A DNA stretch of 64,000 nt from DYJK01 sp040755055 (GCA_040755055.1 JBFMBS010000017.1:25787-89786); one strand, 5' to 3'. Counted from the stretch's first letter, positions 51,136 through 60,360 are shown. A program made the numbers and translations. Notes: generated by a model from the letters alone, not told the origin.

Positions 51136-52068
51136 ATGGCAGTTTACATGAATGGAAAAAGTTTGATCGAGATTCATCATCTTACTTTGGAAGAGATCTA
51201 TCAAGTATTTGATTTGAGTGCTACATTAAAACAAGAAAGATTAATCGGGAAAAGACATCACGTGCTTGAAGGTAAAAAACTAGGTATGATCTTTTCCAAA
51301 CCTTCTACCAGAACACGCGTTTCTTTCGAAGTTGGTATTTATGAATTAGGCGGTGTAGGATTATATTTTAATCAAAATGATTTACAGTTAAAGAAAAGTG
51401 AAAGTGTTAGCGACACGGCAAAAGTTCTATCGCGCTATCTTGATGGTATTATGATTAGAACATTTGATCATCAAGACGTAATTGATCTTGCTAAATATGG
51501 TTCTATACCGGTGATTAACGGATTGACCGATCTGCACCATCCATGCCAGGTGCTGACCGATCTATTTACTATTCTCGAGAAGAGAAGAACATTACGCGGA
51601 TTAAAACTTGCCTACATAGGCGATGGAAATAATATGGCTCACAGTTTACTTCACGGATGTTCAAAAGTTGGGATGGATATAGCTATTGCATCTCCATCCG
51701 GTTATAAGCCGCTTGATTTTGTTGTTAATGAATCGCAAGAAAATGCTAAGTATATGGGCAGCAAGATTGAAATTTTGGATGACCCGATCGCGGCAGTTAA
51801 AAATGCCGATATTATTTATACCGATGTTTGGGCAAGTATGGGGCAAGAAAAAGAAGCGGCAGATAGAAAGAAGAAGTTCGCCGGTTTCCAGGTTAATCCG
51901 AATTTGGTAAAACATGCAAAAGAAGATTATATATTTATGCATTGTTTGCCGGCTCATCGCGGTGATGAGGTTGTTGATGAAATATGCGATTCTCCGAACT
52001 CGGTTATTTTTGATGAAGCTGAAAACCGATTGCACGTTCAAAAAGCTATAATGGCTTTGGTAATGTAA
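51136..52068 (+). CDS. argF: ornithine carbamoyltransferase
   Basis: This 310-aa enzyme has the carbamoyl-phosphate loop SKPSTRTRVSFE, IMIRTFDHQ, HHPCQVLTD, the ornithine loop WASMGQE and catalytic HCLPAHRGDE near the end. It makes citrulline from ornithine and carbamoyl phosphate in the cytoplasm. Length normal. GGGGTAACTA precedes the ATG. No other arg genes are in view, so with carbamate kinase it could also serve citrulline breakdown. Confidence 0.95.
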   Translation: MAVYMNGKSLIEIHHLTLEEIYQVFDLSATLKQERLIGKRHHVLEGKKLGMIFSKPSTRTRVSFEVGIYELGGVGLYFNQNDLQLKKSESVSDTAKVLSRYLDGIMIRTFDHQDVIDLAKYGSIPVINGLTDLHHPCQVLTDLFTILEKRRTLRGLKLAYIGDGNNMAHSLLHGCSKVGMDIAIASPSGYKPLDFVVNESQENAKYMGSKIEILDDPIAAVKNADIIYTDVWASMGQEKEAADRKKKFAGFQVNPNLVKHAKEDYIFMHCLPAHRGDEVVDEICDSPNSVIFDEAENRLHVQKAIMALVM

Positions 52069-52099
52069 TTAATTCTGAGTCCCGATAATTTTTATCGGG

Positions 52100-52804
52100 A
52101 TGAAGAATCTCAAACTATACAGTTATGAGTACTTTATGGAAAATCTCGATGGGACAATTTCTCTACTAATCGCATGTATCGAATTTCTTTTTATTATTAA
52201 TCTCTTAATTTTTGCCGAAAAAAATGTTGTCAACAAACTGATTTTAGGAACCATCACACTTTTATTCGGTTACCAGTTTTTAGAATTTCTAATTTGCTTC
52301 GTAGGATTAAAACAGCAAGTAATCATATACTTAGCGTTTCTTGATATAACTTTATTGCCGCCGCTTGGATTATATACAGTTCTGAAATATTCTAACAAAC
52401 TAAAATCTTATCATAAATATATTTTCATACCGGCTCTATTCTTTATTATTTATTACCCGTTTGTGTTAGATCAATTTGCGGTTACCAAGTGTACAGTGTT
52501 ATTTGCTTCATATAATTATCCGCTTGGACCATTCTATGCAACGTTTTATTACTTACCGATAATCGGTTCAATGATAATCTTAAATAAGAAGTGGGGCGGC
52601 GAAACCGATAAAAAGAAAAAAGCTTTAACCAGGATTTATCTTTTTGGATACCTTTTTACTTTTTTACCCTCTATGATAATCGCAATATTTTTCCCGGTTT
52701 TTGTTACTGCGGTTGAGAGTTTATTATGCAAGATGGCATTTGTCCTTGCACTGTTTCTAACGCTATTTGTATTGAAAAACAATTCAAAATATCTTGAAAG
52801 TTAA
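52100..52804 (+). CDS. multi-pass membrane protein, unknown
   Basis: This ~234-aa protein has about seven transmembrane helices (LLIACIEFLFIINLLIFA, LILGTITLLFGYQFLEFLICFV, IIYLAFLDITLLPPLGLY, YIFIPALFFIIYYPFVL, YATFYYLPIIGSMIIL, IYLFGYLFTFLPSMIIAIFFPVF, FVLALFLTLFVL). Its first ATG is inside a CCCGATAATTT...ATCGGG palindrome; the ATG at 52136 with a GAG upstream may be the real start. No family recognised. The next gene starts 1 bp after the stop. Confidence 0.6.
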   Translation: MKNLKLYSYEYFMENLDGTISLLIACIEFLFIINLLIFAEKNVVNKLILGTITLLFGYQFLEFLICFVGLKQQVIIYLAFLDITLLPPLGLYTVLKYSNKLKSYHKYIFIPALFFIIYYPFVLDQFAVTKCTVLFASYNYPLGPFYATFYYLPIIGSMIILNKKWGGETDKKKKALTRIYLFGYLFTFLPSMIIAIFFPVFVTAVESLLCKMAFVLALFLTLFVLKNNSKYLES

Positions 52805-52805
52805 A

Positions 52806-53135
52806 ATGTTCGAAACAATTCTTAATATCTACCTCATTATTGAAAATGATGATGTAGTTGGATTCAAAGCTAAAGCGTACGAACTTGGCGGTGATGACAG
52901 CGGCAAGATTAAATATTTGAAAGAACATGCTAAAGAAGATTATTCTTCTGCTTATAATTTTGATTCCCCCAAAGATAGAAAAGGTAAATTCATGCCGTAT
53001 AGAAAGTTTGCCAAGTTAGAACGCCAGGGAATGCAGTACAGATTATTCGAAGAAATATTCCAGAAGTTTGATGTACCCGAAAACCCGTTAATTTGCGTTA
53101 CACCGGTAGTAGATAGTAAAATTCTAACTTCATAA
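52806..53135 (+). CDS. hypothetical soluble protein
   Basis: This 109-aa protein (MFETILNIYLIIENDDVVGFKAKAYELGG, then IKYLKEHAKEDYSSAYNF and FAKLERQGMQYRLFEEIFQKFDV) is charged and probably cytoplasmic. I do not recognise it. The ATG at 52806 follows the membrane gene stop by 1 bp; a TTG at 52794 would overlap. Likely cotranscribed with the membrane gene. Confidence 0.55.
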   Translation: MFETILNIYLIIENDDVVGFKAKAYELGGDDSGKIKYLKEHAKEDYSSAYNFDSPKDRKGKFMPYRKFAKLERQGMQYRLFEEIFQKFDVPENPLICVTPVVDSKILTS

Positions 53136-53215
53136 ACTTTTTTTATAATCTATAACTTCTTGTTGCTTTTTTACTCAGCCCCCCGTAAATTGAGAAAAAC
53201 ATTTGGAGAGGAGAC

Positions 53216-55039
53216 ATGCCAGTCTTAAAAGACTTTAAAACCATTCCGCAACTATTCCATTTTATAACAACAGAATTCGGTAAAGGTAAAACACGTCCCG
53301 TCTTGAAATATAAAGAAGGAGAACAATGGGTTGGAATAACTTATGATAAACTCTACGAAGAAACAGAAAATTTTGCACTTGGTTTAGCAGCACTTGGCGT
53401 TAAGCGAGAAGATAAAGTTGCGATAATTGCTGAAAACCGTCCTGAGTGGGTCTATTCTGATATGGGAATATTGGGCCTTGGAGCTATCGATGTGCCGCTC
53501 TATCCAATCTCTATATCAGAAACGATAGAATTTATATTAAACAATTCCGAATCGGTTGGGATTATAGTTTCAAATAAATTTCAGTTGAATAAAGTTCTTA
53601 AGATCAGGAATAATTGTAAAGGTCTAAAATTCATAATTGTTATGAATGCTAATGACAAAAGTGGTGATAAGGATGTTTTTTCATTTAATGAAATTCAGGA
53701 TAAAGGTAAGGAATATAAATTAAGTCATACTAATTACTTTAAGGAATCCTCTTCGCTCTGTAATGAAAATCAACTTTGCACGATAATTTATACATCCGGT
53801 ACAACGGGCGAACCCAAGGGTGTAATGCTAACACATAAAAATATTGTTTCAAACATTAAAGCTGCACACGAAATATTTTTTATTGATGAAAACGATACAT
53901 TTCTTTCATTTCTTCCGCTCTGCCATATTTTTGAAAGGATGGCCGGTTATTACACGGCGTTTTCATGCGGCGGAACGATCGCTTATGCGGAGAGTATCGA
54001 AAAAGTTGCAAACAATATGACCGAAACAAAACCAACGATTATGACTGCCGTACCGAGATTATTCGAAAGAATGTACAGCAGAATTAAAAGAAATGTTGAA
54101 AGCCAACCTGAGAAAAAGCAGAAAATTTTTAATTGGGCTATTGAGATTGGGAAGGAATACCAGATAGCGAAAAAATCCGGTCATTCGGTTCCAATTTTTC
54201 TAACGATAAAAAGAAAGCTTGCCGATAAGCTTGTATTTTCCAAACTAAGAGAGAGAACCGGGGGTAAACTAAGATTTTTTATTTCTGGCGGAGCAGCATT
54301 AGCACGTGAACTTGGAATCTTCTTTGAAGCAGCCGGAATTCTTGTTATTGAAGGGTACGGTTTAACTGAATCCTCACCCGTAATAGCTGCAAATCGTGTT
54401 AATGATTACAAGTTCGGTACAGTTGGAAAGACATTGCCGGGAGTTGAAGTGAAAATTGCAAAAGATGGTGAGATATTAGCTTACGGGCCTAATATTATGC
54501 AAGGTTACTACAAAAATAGAAGAGAAACAGAGGAAACAATTAAAGACGGATGGCTTCATACCGGTGATATAGGTGTTTTTGATGCCGAGGGATTTTTAAT
54601 AATTACCGATAGAAAGAAACATTTATTCAAAACATCCGGTGGCAAGTACATTGCCCCGGCTCCAATTGAGAACATGTTTCTATCCAGTAAGTATATAGAT
54701 CAGTTTGTTCTTATTGGTGACAGAAGAATGTTCCTAAGCGCACTGATTGTTCCCGATTACGAAGCTCTTAAAGAATATGCGGACGCGAATAGAATCCAAT
54801 ATAAGGACGTTGAAGAGCTTGTTGAGATGAAACAGATTTATGAACTTCTTGATAAAGAACTTGATCAATTCCAGAAGAAACTTGCAAGTTTCGAACGTGT
54901 CCGTAAGTTCGCGATTCTTGATAAACCATTTTCAATTGAAACCGGTGAACTCACGCCGAAACTTTCAGTTAAGCGAAAGGTAATCGAAGAACGTTATAAA
55001 GACCTGATTGAAGATATGTATAAAGGAATTGAGGGATAG
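53216..55039 (+). CDS. long-chain acyl-CoA synthetase (AMP-forming)
   Basis: This 607-aa enzyme has the P-loop-like IIYTSGTTGEPKGVM, LPLCHIFERMAGYY, GYGLTESSPVIA, WLHTGDIGVFD and TDRKKHLFKTSGGKYIAP, all acyl/aryl adenylating motifs of the long-chain fatty-acid CoA ligase class. It activates fatty acids at the membrane face. GGAGAGGAGAC before the ATG is a strong ribosome site. A stop 6 bp before the sensor kinase gene suggests cotranscription. Confidence 0.92.
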   Translation: MPVLKDFKTIPQLFHFITTEFGKGKTRPVLKYKEGEQWVGITYDKLYEETENFALGLAALGVKREDKVAIIAENRPEWVYSDMGILGLGAIDVPLYPISISETIEFILNNSESVGIIVSNKFQLNKVLKIRNNCKGLKFIIVMNANDKSGDKDVFSFNEIQDKGKEYKLSHTNYFKESSSLCNENQLCTIIYTSGTTGEPKGVMLTHKNIVSNIKAAHEIFFIDENDTFLSFLPLCHIFERMAGYYTAFSCGGTIAYAESIEKVANNMTETKPTIMTAVPRLFERMYSRIKRNVESQPEKKQKIFNWAIEIGKEYQIAKKSGHSVPIFLTIKRKLADKLVFSKLRERTGGKLRFFISGGAALARELGIFFEAAGILVIEGYGLTESSPVIAANRVNDYKFGTVGKTLPGVEVKIAKDGEILAYGPNIMQGYYKNRRETEETIKDGWLHTGDIGVFDAEGFLIITDRKKHLFKTSGGKYIAPAPIENMFLSSKYIDQFVLIGDRRMFLSALIVPDYEALKEYADANRIQYKDVEELVEMKQIYELLDKELDQFQKKLASFERVRKFAILDKPFSIETGELTPKLSVKRKVIEERYKDLIEDMYKGIEG

Positions 55040-55045
55040 ACCCGG

Positions 55046-56221
55046 ATGAACAATATTGATGAGTATATCTCAGAATTTTTTTCATTTAGTAATCCGGTAA
55101 TCTATTCATTTATTTTTAGTGCAATTATTGTAGCGGTTGTGTTGCTAATTTTCTTCAAAGTAGTCTATCCTATGAAATACCAATTTATACTTGAAAAAGA
55201 TGAATTGGAAATCAAACATGCAAAACTGATGGCTCTTTTTGCCGAATTAGATAATAACCCTTTGATTAGAATCGACAATTGTGGCAAGATCATTCAAACG
55301 AATGTTGCCTTGCGCAACCTCTTTGAGGGGGTTGATCTGCAAACATGTACGATTGAAAAACTACTGACCGCTACCCAAATAGATTGTGATGAGATCATAA
55401 AAAATAATTTAGAAATCCACTCGTTTGAGACCATCAGGGAAAAAATATTTTCTGTAGTGATAAAAGGAAACAGTGCTTTCAATTTTGCAAATATTTATAT
55501 GCACGATATAACAAAACTCAAAGAATACGAATCTTTGATCAACGATTATAAAAACAAACTTAAAAAACTTGCCGATACGTTAGAATACAAATTAGAAGCA
55601 GAAAAAAGATTTATATCATCCGAGTTACATGATGATATCGGCCAGCGTCTGATTCTCTTGAAACTGAAGTTACTTCAATTAAACGAAACCGCTAGCCGCG
55701 AAGATATAATTAATGAGCTTGACCAAATCTATAGTAAGGTTAGATCAATTTCACGGGCACTGAAACCTTTGGAGATAGAAGAACTTGGTCTGAAATTCGC
55801 CATCCAGTCATTAGTTAAAAAAGTATCGGATGGTTCCGGTATTATGGGTTATTTTACATATCTCGGCAGCGAAGAACGATTGCACCAGGATATTGAATTG
55901 TGCATTTACCGCAATATCCAGGAATCCTTGAATAATATTTTAAAACATTCAAATGCTAATGAATTCGCTGTCCAGGTTATTAACAGCAAGGAATATTTAG
56001 ATATAATTATTTCGGATGACGGTAAAGGGATACCGGAAGAATATTTTTTGTCGAAAGATTTGAAAGATTTTGGAATCGGGCTGTTTGGGATGCAAGAGCG
56101 AGTCGAAAATCTAGACGGAACTTTCCGCATCAATTCTGAACCGGGACAAGGAACAAGTATTGTAATCAAATTACCCAAAAAAGGTGAGCTAATTGAAGAA
56201 GATTCGGTTACTTATAGCTGA
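55046..56221 (+). CDS. NarX/DesK-type sensor histidine kinase
   Basis: This 391-aa kinase has one N-terminal membrane helix (YSFIFSAIIVAVVLLIFFKVVY), a PAS-like domain (LDNNPLIRIDNCGKIIQTN), a coiled coil, HisKA_3 with phospho-His in SSELHDDIGQRLILLK, and HATPase_c with IQESLNNILKHSNA, ISDDGKGIP and GIGLFGMQERV. It should phosphorylate the NarL-type regulator encoded next, whose start overlaps by 29 bp. Signal unknown. Confidence 0.92.
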   Translation: MNNIDEYISEFFSFSNPVIYSFIFSAIIVAVVLLIFFKVVYPMKYQFILEKDELEIKHAKLMALFAELDNNPLIRIDNCGKIIQTNVALRNLFEGVDLQTCTIEKLLTATQIDCDEIIKNNLEIHSFETIREKIFSVVIKGNSAFNFANIYMHDITKLKEYESLINDYKNKLKKLADTLEYKLEAEKRFISSELHDDIGQRLILLKLKLLQLNETASREDIINELDQIYSKVRSISRALKPLEIEELGLKFAIQSLVKKVSDGSGIMGYFTYLGSEERLHQDIELCIYRNIQESLNNILKHSNANEFAVQVINSKEYLDIIISDDGKGIPEEYFLSKDLKDFGIGLFGMQERVENLDGTFRINSEPGQGTSIVIKLPKKGELIEEDSVTYS

Positions 56222-56858
56222 TGATCACAATATAGTCCGTCAAGGGTTGATCAGCATTCTGGAAAATCAGCAAAACATTGTAATAGTTGCTGAAGCCGAA
56301 GACGGCGAAACGATGTGCGAAAAATATTTTGCTTTCAAACCGGATATTGTACTTACCGATATTTCGATGCCGAGGTTAAATGGAATTGAAGCAGCAAAAA
56401 AAATTCTTGCAAAAGATAAACACGCAAAGATTATCTTTCTTACAATGCATAACACCGAAGAATATATTTACAAAGCAATTAAAACCGGCATCAAAGGATT
56501 AATAACCAAAGATGTTATCAAAGGAGAATTAGTAGAAGCTATTGAGACTGTTGTAAACGGAGAAACTTATTTTAATAAGTACACTGAAGATGAGATTAGG
56601 AATATTAAAAACAAGTTTGAGAAAATTTATGACCGTATACAAAATACTAATACATCTTTACTAACAGAGCGTGAAAAAACTATTCTAAAATATATTAGTC
56701 AGGGTTTTACAAGCGATGAGATAGCATCTTTTCTATCTGTTGGACGTAGAACTGTGGATATAACTCGCTCTGCAATTATGGAAAAATTAAATATTAAAAC
56801 GCTGCCCCAATTAATAAGATTTGCTGTTGAACTTTCTTTTTTTAGTAACGACGCCTAA
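56193..56858 (+). CDS. NarL/LuxR-type response regulator
   Basis: This 221-aa regulator has a receiver domain (IRLLIADDHNIVRQG, phospho-Asp in DIVLTDISMPRL, K in LITKDV) and a LuxR-type HTH (LTEREKTILKYISQGFTSDEIASFL, RTVDITRSAIMEKL). The start is a TTG with AAGGTGAG 6 nt upstream, inside the kinase gene. It pairs with the kinase. The nested palindrome at 56867-56900 right after the gene is a candidate binding site. Confidence 0.92.
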   Translation: MKKIRLLIADDHNIVRQGLISILENQQNIVIVAEAEDGETMCEKYFAFKPDIVLTDISMPRLNGIEAAKKILAKDKHAKIIFLTMHNTEEYIYKAIKTGIKGLITKDVIKGELVEAIETVVNGETYFNKYTEDEIRNIKNKFEKIYDRIQNTNTSLLTEREKTILKYISQGFTSDEIASFLSVGRRTVDITRSAIMEKLNIKTLPQLIRFAVELSFFSNDA

Positions 56859-56866
56859 AAATCCAT

Positions 56867-56900
56867 TGATAGGACTATCACTGGATTGATAGTCCTATCA
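56867..56900. promoter_or_regulatory. nested palindrome upstream of the 57-kb gene
   Basis: TGATAGGACTATCA (56867-56880) and TGATAGTCCTATCA (56887-56900) are perfect inverted repeats 6 bp apart, and each is itself built of TGATAG/CTATCA half-sites. Four half-sites fit a tetrameric or two-dimer regulator site, possibly for the adjacent LuxR-type regulator. No T-run, so not a terminator. Confidence 0.5.
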
Positions 56901-57045
56901 CTAAAAATGAATCAGATAATCACTCCGTTTCATCAAATCTAAATTTATGACCTAAAAACGAAGAAAAAATTTTTAGTAACACTATCATATTTTTCTATAA
57001 AATTATTTTTTAGTTTGTATTGTCAATCATTCAAAGGGAGCTCTT

Positions 57046-57486
57046 ATGCAAAAGTTCACAAGTATTGTTGTTGTTTTTATCTTTTTTTTAATAGTCTCAC
57101 CAATTATATCCCATGCTCAGAACTATGGGAAAATATTTACCAAAGTAGAAGCGGAAAAAATTTTCGGTAAAGTGACTGAATCACAGTCGTTTGTACGCGC
57201 AGATTTTGACAAGATTATGCAAGGGACCGAAAAAACGGTTATGTTCAAATTCATTGGCGGTCAGTTGGTTATACTCGGTGATCAAAGAAAATTATTGTAC
57301 CCTGAATCATTCAAAGTTGATCCTAAAGAACAATTCTATCTTTTTAGTAAATCGATGGTTGATCAGCTTCTGCTTAAAGAAGAGGCACTTGAAATAGCAG
57401 TAGAACACCGGCAGTTTAGCACTACAGTTACTAACCGGGATTTTACTTTAGAAGAATCAATGATTTGTCCACCATTTTGTCCGTGA
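57046..57486 (+). CDS. exported hypothetical protein
   Basis: This 146-aa protein has a signal peptide (IVVVFIFFLIVSPIISHAQ) and a mature part with TKVEAEKIFGKVTES, FKFIGGQLVILGDQRKLLYP and a C-terminal ESMICPPFCP (CxxxC with Pro). I do not recognise the family. GGGAG precedes the ATG. Likely periplasmic; it stands first in a plus-strand set with a membrane protein and a histidine kinase and lies under the palindrome at 56867. Confidence 0.55.
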   Translation: MQKFTSIVVVFIFFLIVSPIISHAQNYGKIFTKVEAEKIFGKVTESQSFVRADFDKIMQGTEKTVMFKFIGGQLVILGDQRKLLYPESFKVDPKEQFYLFSKSMVDQLLLKEEALEIAVEHRQFSTTVTNRDFTLEESMICPPFCP

Positions 57487-57496
57487 GAATAATTAA

Positions 57497-58075
57497 ATGA
57501 ATATACCATTAATAATAGTGGCTACATCGACGTTAATTTGGCTTTTACCGCCATTTAGACAATATAGAACGTATTACTTCGGCTATTTTTTAATTCTCGC
57601 AATATCCGATCCGGTGAAGATTTTCTTTCTAAATTCATTTTCAATACCACCCCAAATTATTTCACCGTTTTTTTCGATGATGTTAGTCTCATCAGTAATA
57701 AAAATGCAAAAACGCCTTGTAGTGTTTGTTTTATCGTTTTTACTTCTTCTTATTTTGTTGGCTTTCAATATTGAATCGAAGTTAATCTTATTGATAAACG
57801 CTTCACTTCATGTTTGGATATTGATGCTAATAGTATCAAAATTGATTGATGCCGTAGTAGAAACAAAAGCATTGAATTTGTTTCTTATTCTTCTTGTTGT
57901 GTACGAATTCATGGCTATTCTAAAGAATCTTGTTGTTGTTTTTGATCTTACACACGGTACAGCACAGTTTTATGTAACCACTATAGTACAGATTATTTTC
58001 GGCTTGGTTTTCACTTTTATCAATTACAATAATTCCAAGTTCTTCCCGATCAAGAATTATTTAGTAAGGGAGTAA
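57497..58075 (+). CDS. six-helix membrane protein
   Basis: This 192-aa protein has about six transmembrane helices (IPLIIVATSTLIWLLPPF, YYFGYFLILAISDPVKIFFL, IISPFFSMMLVSSVIKM, LVVFVLSFLLLLILLAF, LILLINASLHVWILMLIV, LFLILLVVYEFMAILKNLVVVF). It resembles membrane parts found next to PAS-kinase genes, but I cannot name the family. 10 bp after the previous stop and 13 bp before the hybrid kinase gene, so one operon. Confidence 0.6.
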   Translation: MNIPLIIVATSTLIWLLPPFRQYRTYYFGYFLILAISDPVKIFFLNSFSIPPQIISPFFSMMLVSSVIKMQKRLVVFVLSFLLLLILLAFNIESKLILLINASLHVWILMLIVSKLIDAVVETKALNLFLILLVVYEFMAILKNLVVVFDLTHGTAQFYVTTIVQIIFGLVFTFINYNNSKFFPIKNYLVRE

Positions 58076-58088
58076 ATTGTAAAACAGT

Positions 58089-59609
58089 ATGAAAAACAAT
58101 ATTGTTATGCTTCATCTTGAAGACGATGATAAAGATGCTAATCTTGTTAAGTCTTTAATTGATACCGATAAATTAAATTGTAATATTATCCGTATAAAAG
58201 AGAGCAAGGAATTCGTTAGGCAGATAAATAACAATTCTGTTCATTTAATCTTATCTGAAATTGCACTTGCTGATTTCGAAGGACTGCATGCTTTAAGATT
58301 AGTGCGCAGTAAGAACAAGCGGATTCCTTTTATCTTTCTTTCCGATATATTCAATCAAAGCATTCTACTTAGCGCCTTTCGTTATGGTGCTACGGATTAT
58401 ATACTCAAAAACGATATTAATAACCTTGTTAAGATAATTAGAAATGCAGTTAAGGATTATTCCATCTATCTTGAAGTTGAAGAGCTTAATAGACAAATCC
58501 GTAAAAGCCAGGAACGGTTTCAGGCAGTTCATAAAGCAGTTAATGATGTAATCTGGGAAATCGATCTTCAAAACAAACATGTTATTTGGAGTGATAATGC
58601 AACCGAGATATTACGTATAAAACAAAAAGATCTCGGCAGTTCTTTGGACTGGTTTGTTGAAAGAATCCACCCGGATGAATCCGGCACGGTAAGCAGCAAA
58701 CTTGAAGAGATGTTATCTGACCGGAAAGAAAAGCTGCATCTCGATTTCCATTTTAAATGCGGAGATGGAAGTTATACATATCTCTACTTCCGTGCTTATG
58801 TTTTTTATGATAGGGATAAGCGCCCGGTGAAAATTATAGGATCGCTGCTCGATTGTTCCGATATCAAAGTTATGAAAGACCAATTAATCGAAGCTAAAAT
58901 GGCGGCGGAAGAATCCGAAAGAATTAAAACAGAATTTCTCGCCCAGATGTCACACGAAATTCGTACACCGCTAAATATCATATTAAACTTTGCCGAAATA
59001 TTGAAAGAGGATTTTAATCTTGAGAAGGATGAGGACAAAAGAGAAATCTACAGCATAATGCAAAGTTCGGGCAAGCGGCTTATACGTACTGTTGATTCGG
59101 TGCTCAATTTATCGCAGTTGAATGCCGGTACTTACAAACCGATATTGAAAACAATGAACTTATATCCGGATGTGCTGGAACGTCTTTATAAAGAGTACCG
59201 GCAGTCGGCACAATCGAAAAAACTGCTGCTGATTCTGAAAAGAACAGCTATTACTGATAAAATTACAACAGACGATTATTGCATCACCCAGATTTTTTCC
59301 AACTTGATCGATAATGCAATAAAGTACACAGAGAAAGGTTTTGTGGAAATTTTATTAGGCAGCGAAATAAACGGGCAATTATTTGTTGAAATAAAAGATA
59401 CCGGAATTGGAATCTCTGAAGAATTTTTGCCGCATGTTTTTGATTCTTTCAAACGTGAAGAGATGGATTATACCCGGCGTTATGCCGGCAGCGGTCTCGG
59501 TCTTGCCCTTGTTAAAAATTATTGTTCATTGATAAACGCCGAAATTTCAGTTGAAAGTAAAAAAGATGTCGGGACAAAGTTTAGGGTGGTGTTCAAAAAA
59601 AATCAATGA
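58089..59609 (+). CDS. REC-PAS-HisKA-HATPase histidine kinase with altered receiver
   Basis: This 506-aa soluble kinase has an N-terminal receiver domain (VMLHLEDDDKDANLVKSL, K in ILKNDI), a PAS domain (VNDVIWEIDLQNKHVIWSDNA) with PAC (HFKCGDGSYTYLYFRA), HisKA (LAQMSHEIRTPLNIIL) and HATPase_c (QIFSNLIDNAIKYTEKGF, GSGLGLALVKNYC). In the receiver the phosphoacceptor segment reads HLILSEIALAD: where the Asp should be there is Glu (SEI), a possible phosphomimic. So the receiver may not be switched in the usual way. Output regulator not adjacent. Confidence 0.85.
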   Translation: MKNNIVMLHLEDDDKDANLVKSLIDTDKLNCNIIRIKESKEFVRQINNNSVHLILSEIALADFEGLHALRLVRSKNKRIPFIFLSDIFNQSILLSAFRYGATDYILKNDINNLVKIIRNAVKDYSIYLEVEELNRQIRKSQERFQAVHKAVNDVIWEIDLQNKHVIWSDNATEILRIKQKDLGSSLDWFVERIHPDESGTVSSKLEEMLSDRKEKLHLDFHFKCGDGSYTYLYFRAYVFYDRDKRPVKIIGSLLDCSDIKVMKDQLIEAKMAAEESERIKTEFLAQMSHEIRTPLNIILNFAEILKEDFNLEKDEDKREIYSIMQSSGKRLIRTVDSVLNLSQLNAGTYKPILKTMNLYPDVLERLYKEYRQSAQSKKLLLILKRTAITDKITTDDYCITQIFSNLIDNAIKYTEKGFVEILLGSEINGQLFVEIKDTGIGISEEFLPHVFDSFKREEMDYTRRYAGSGLGLALVKNYCSLINAEISVESKKDVGTKFRVVFKKNQ

Positions 59610-59739
59610 TTATGAAATATATGCAATATGGAATTATAATGGTGTAACCTCAAGACTGTTAACGACTTTATAATGAGTGATTAATTAAAAGAAGTATTTG
59701 ATCATAAATAAAACATCAATTAACAATTTCGAGGACACT

Positions 59740-59979
59740 ATGAAAATAGTTCGTATGAGCAAGCTTGATAGCAGCACAAGGACAGCAGCATTCCTTGATG
59801 TTCAAACGGATGACGGTATCACTATTAAAGGATTCCGTTTAGTCAACGGTAAAGGCGGTCTATTTGTTACGTCGCCGGAACAGAAATCCAAAGATGGTAA
59901 ATATTATGAGATGGTTTCTTTACCGCGAGGGATTAAACAACAAATTGAAAAAATAGCTATTGCTGAATACCACAAATGA
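59740..59979 (+). CDS. spoVG: SpoVG-family regulator
   Basis: This 79-aa protein (MKIVRMSKLDSSTRTAAFLD, GITIKGFRLVNGKGGLFVTSP, YYEMVSLPRGIKQQIEKI) is a standard SpoVG, an RNA/DNA-binding regulator. The ATG at 59740 has GAGGAC 4-8 nt upstream; a TTG frame from 59698 is less likely. The MITE-like palindrome at 59999-60108 begins 20 bp after its stop. Confidence 0.85.
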   Translation: MKIVRMSKLDSSTRTAAFLDVQTDDGITIKGFRLVNGKGGLFVTSPEQKSKDGKYYEMVSLPRGIKQQIEKIAIAEYHK

Positions 59980-59998
59980 TATTTAGTGAGAGATATTA

Positions 59999-60108
59999 GA
60001 AGTTGTCTCAAAAGTAAATTTGTTTTGAAAATATAGCACATGGATAAAATCTGATTCGAATATATATTCTCAGATTTTTTATTTGAACAAGTACTTTTGA
60101 GACACTTC
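59999..60108. mobile_element. ~110-bp MITE-like palindrome
   Basis: Ends are GAAGTTGTCTCAAAAGTA (59999-60016) and TACTTTTGAGACACTTC (60092-60108), near-perfect inverted repeats of 17 bp with one extra T in the left. Inside, AAATCTGA...TCAGATTT forms a second hairpin. No coding potential. TGTCTCAAAAGT is a familiar sort of IS end, so it may be a nonautonomous derivative; it may also terminate spoVG. Confidence 0.5.
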
Positions 60109-60199
60109 CTCTTCCTCGTCCTCTTCGGAATGTTCTGAGCAGCGATGCGAATTTAAGAGGATGACTGACAGATGAGATTTGTTATTTGAAAAATTGCAC

Positions 60200-60300
60200 C
60201 TCTTGATGCATAAGAGATGGGTCTGCATGGCCACTCCCTTTGATGGCAAATGACTCTCCACTTTGCTGTTAATTTGCCGTGCAGATCCCTACTCCTAAGG
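60200..60300 (+). ncRNA. candidate structured RNA repeat, copy 1 (divergent)
   Basis: A small hairpin CTCTT-GATGCAT-AAGAG (60200-60216) is followed by a long stem GGG.CTGCATGGC...GCCGTGCAG..CCC and then TACTCCTAAGG. It keeps the architecture of copies 2 and 3 but the inner half of the stem and the loop differ, with paired changes. Confidence 0.5.
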
Positions 60301-60360
60301 GCGCTATGCTGCAAAGCTGTCGAGGACCATTCCTCGACATTGACAAAAGTTTGTGTACAC

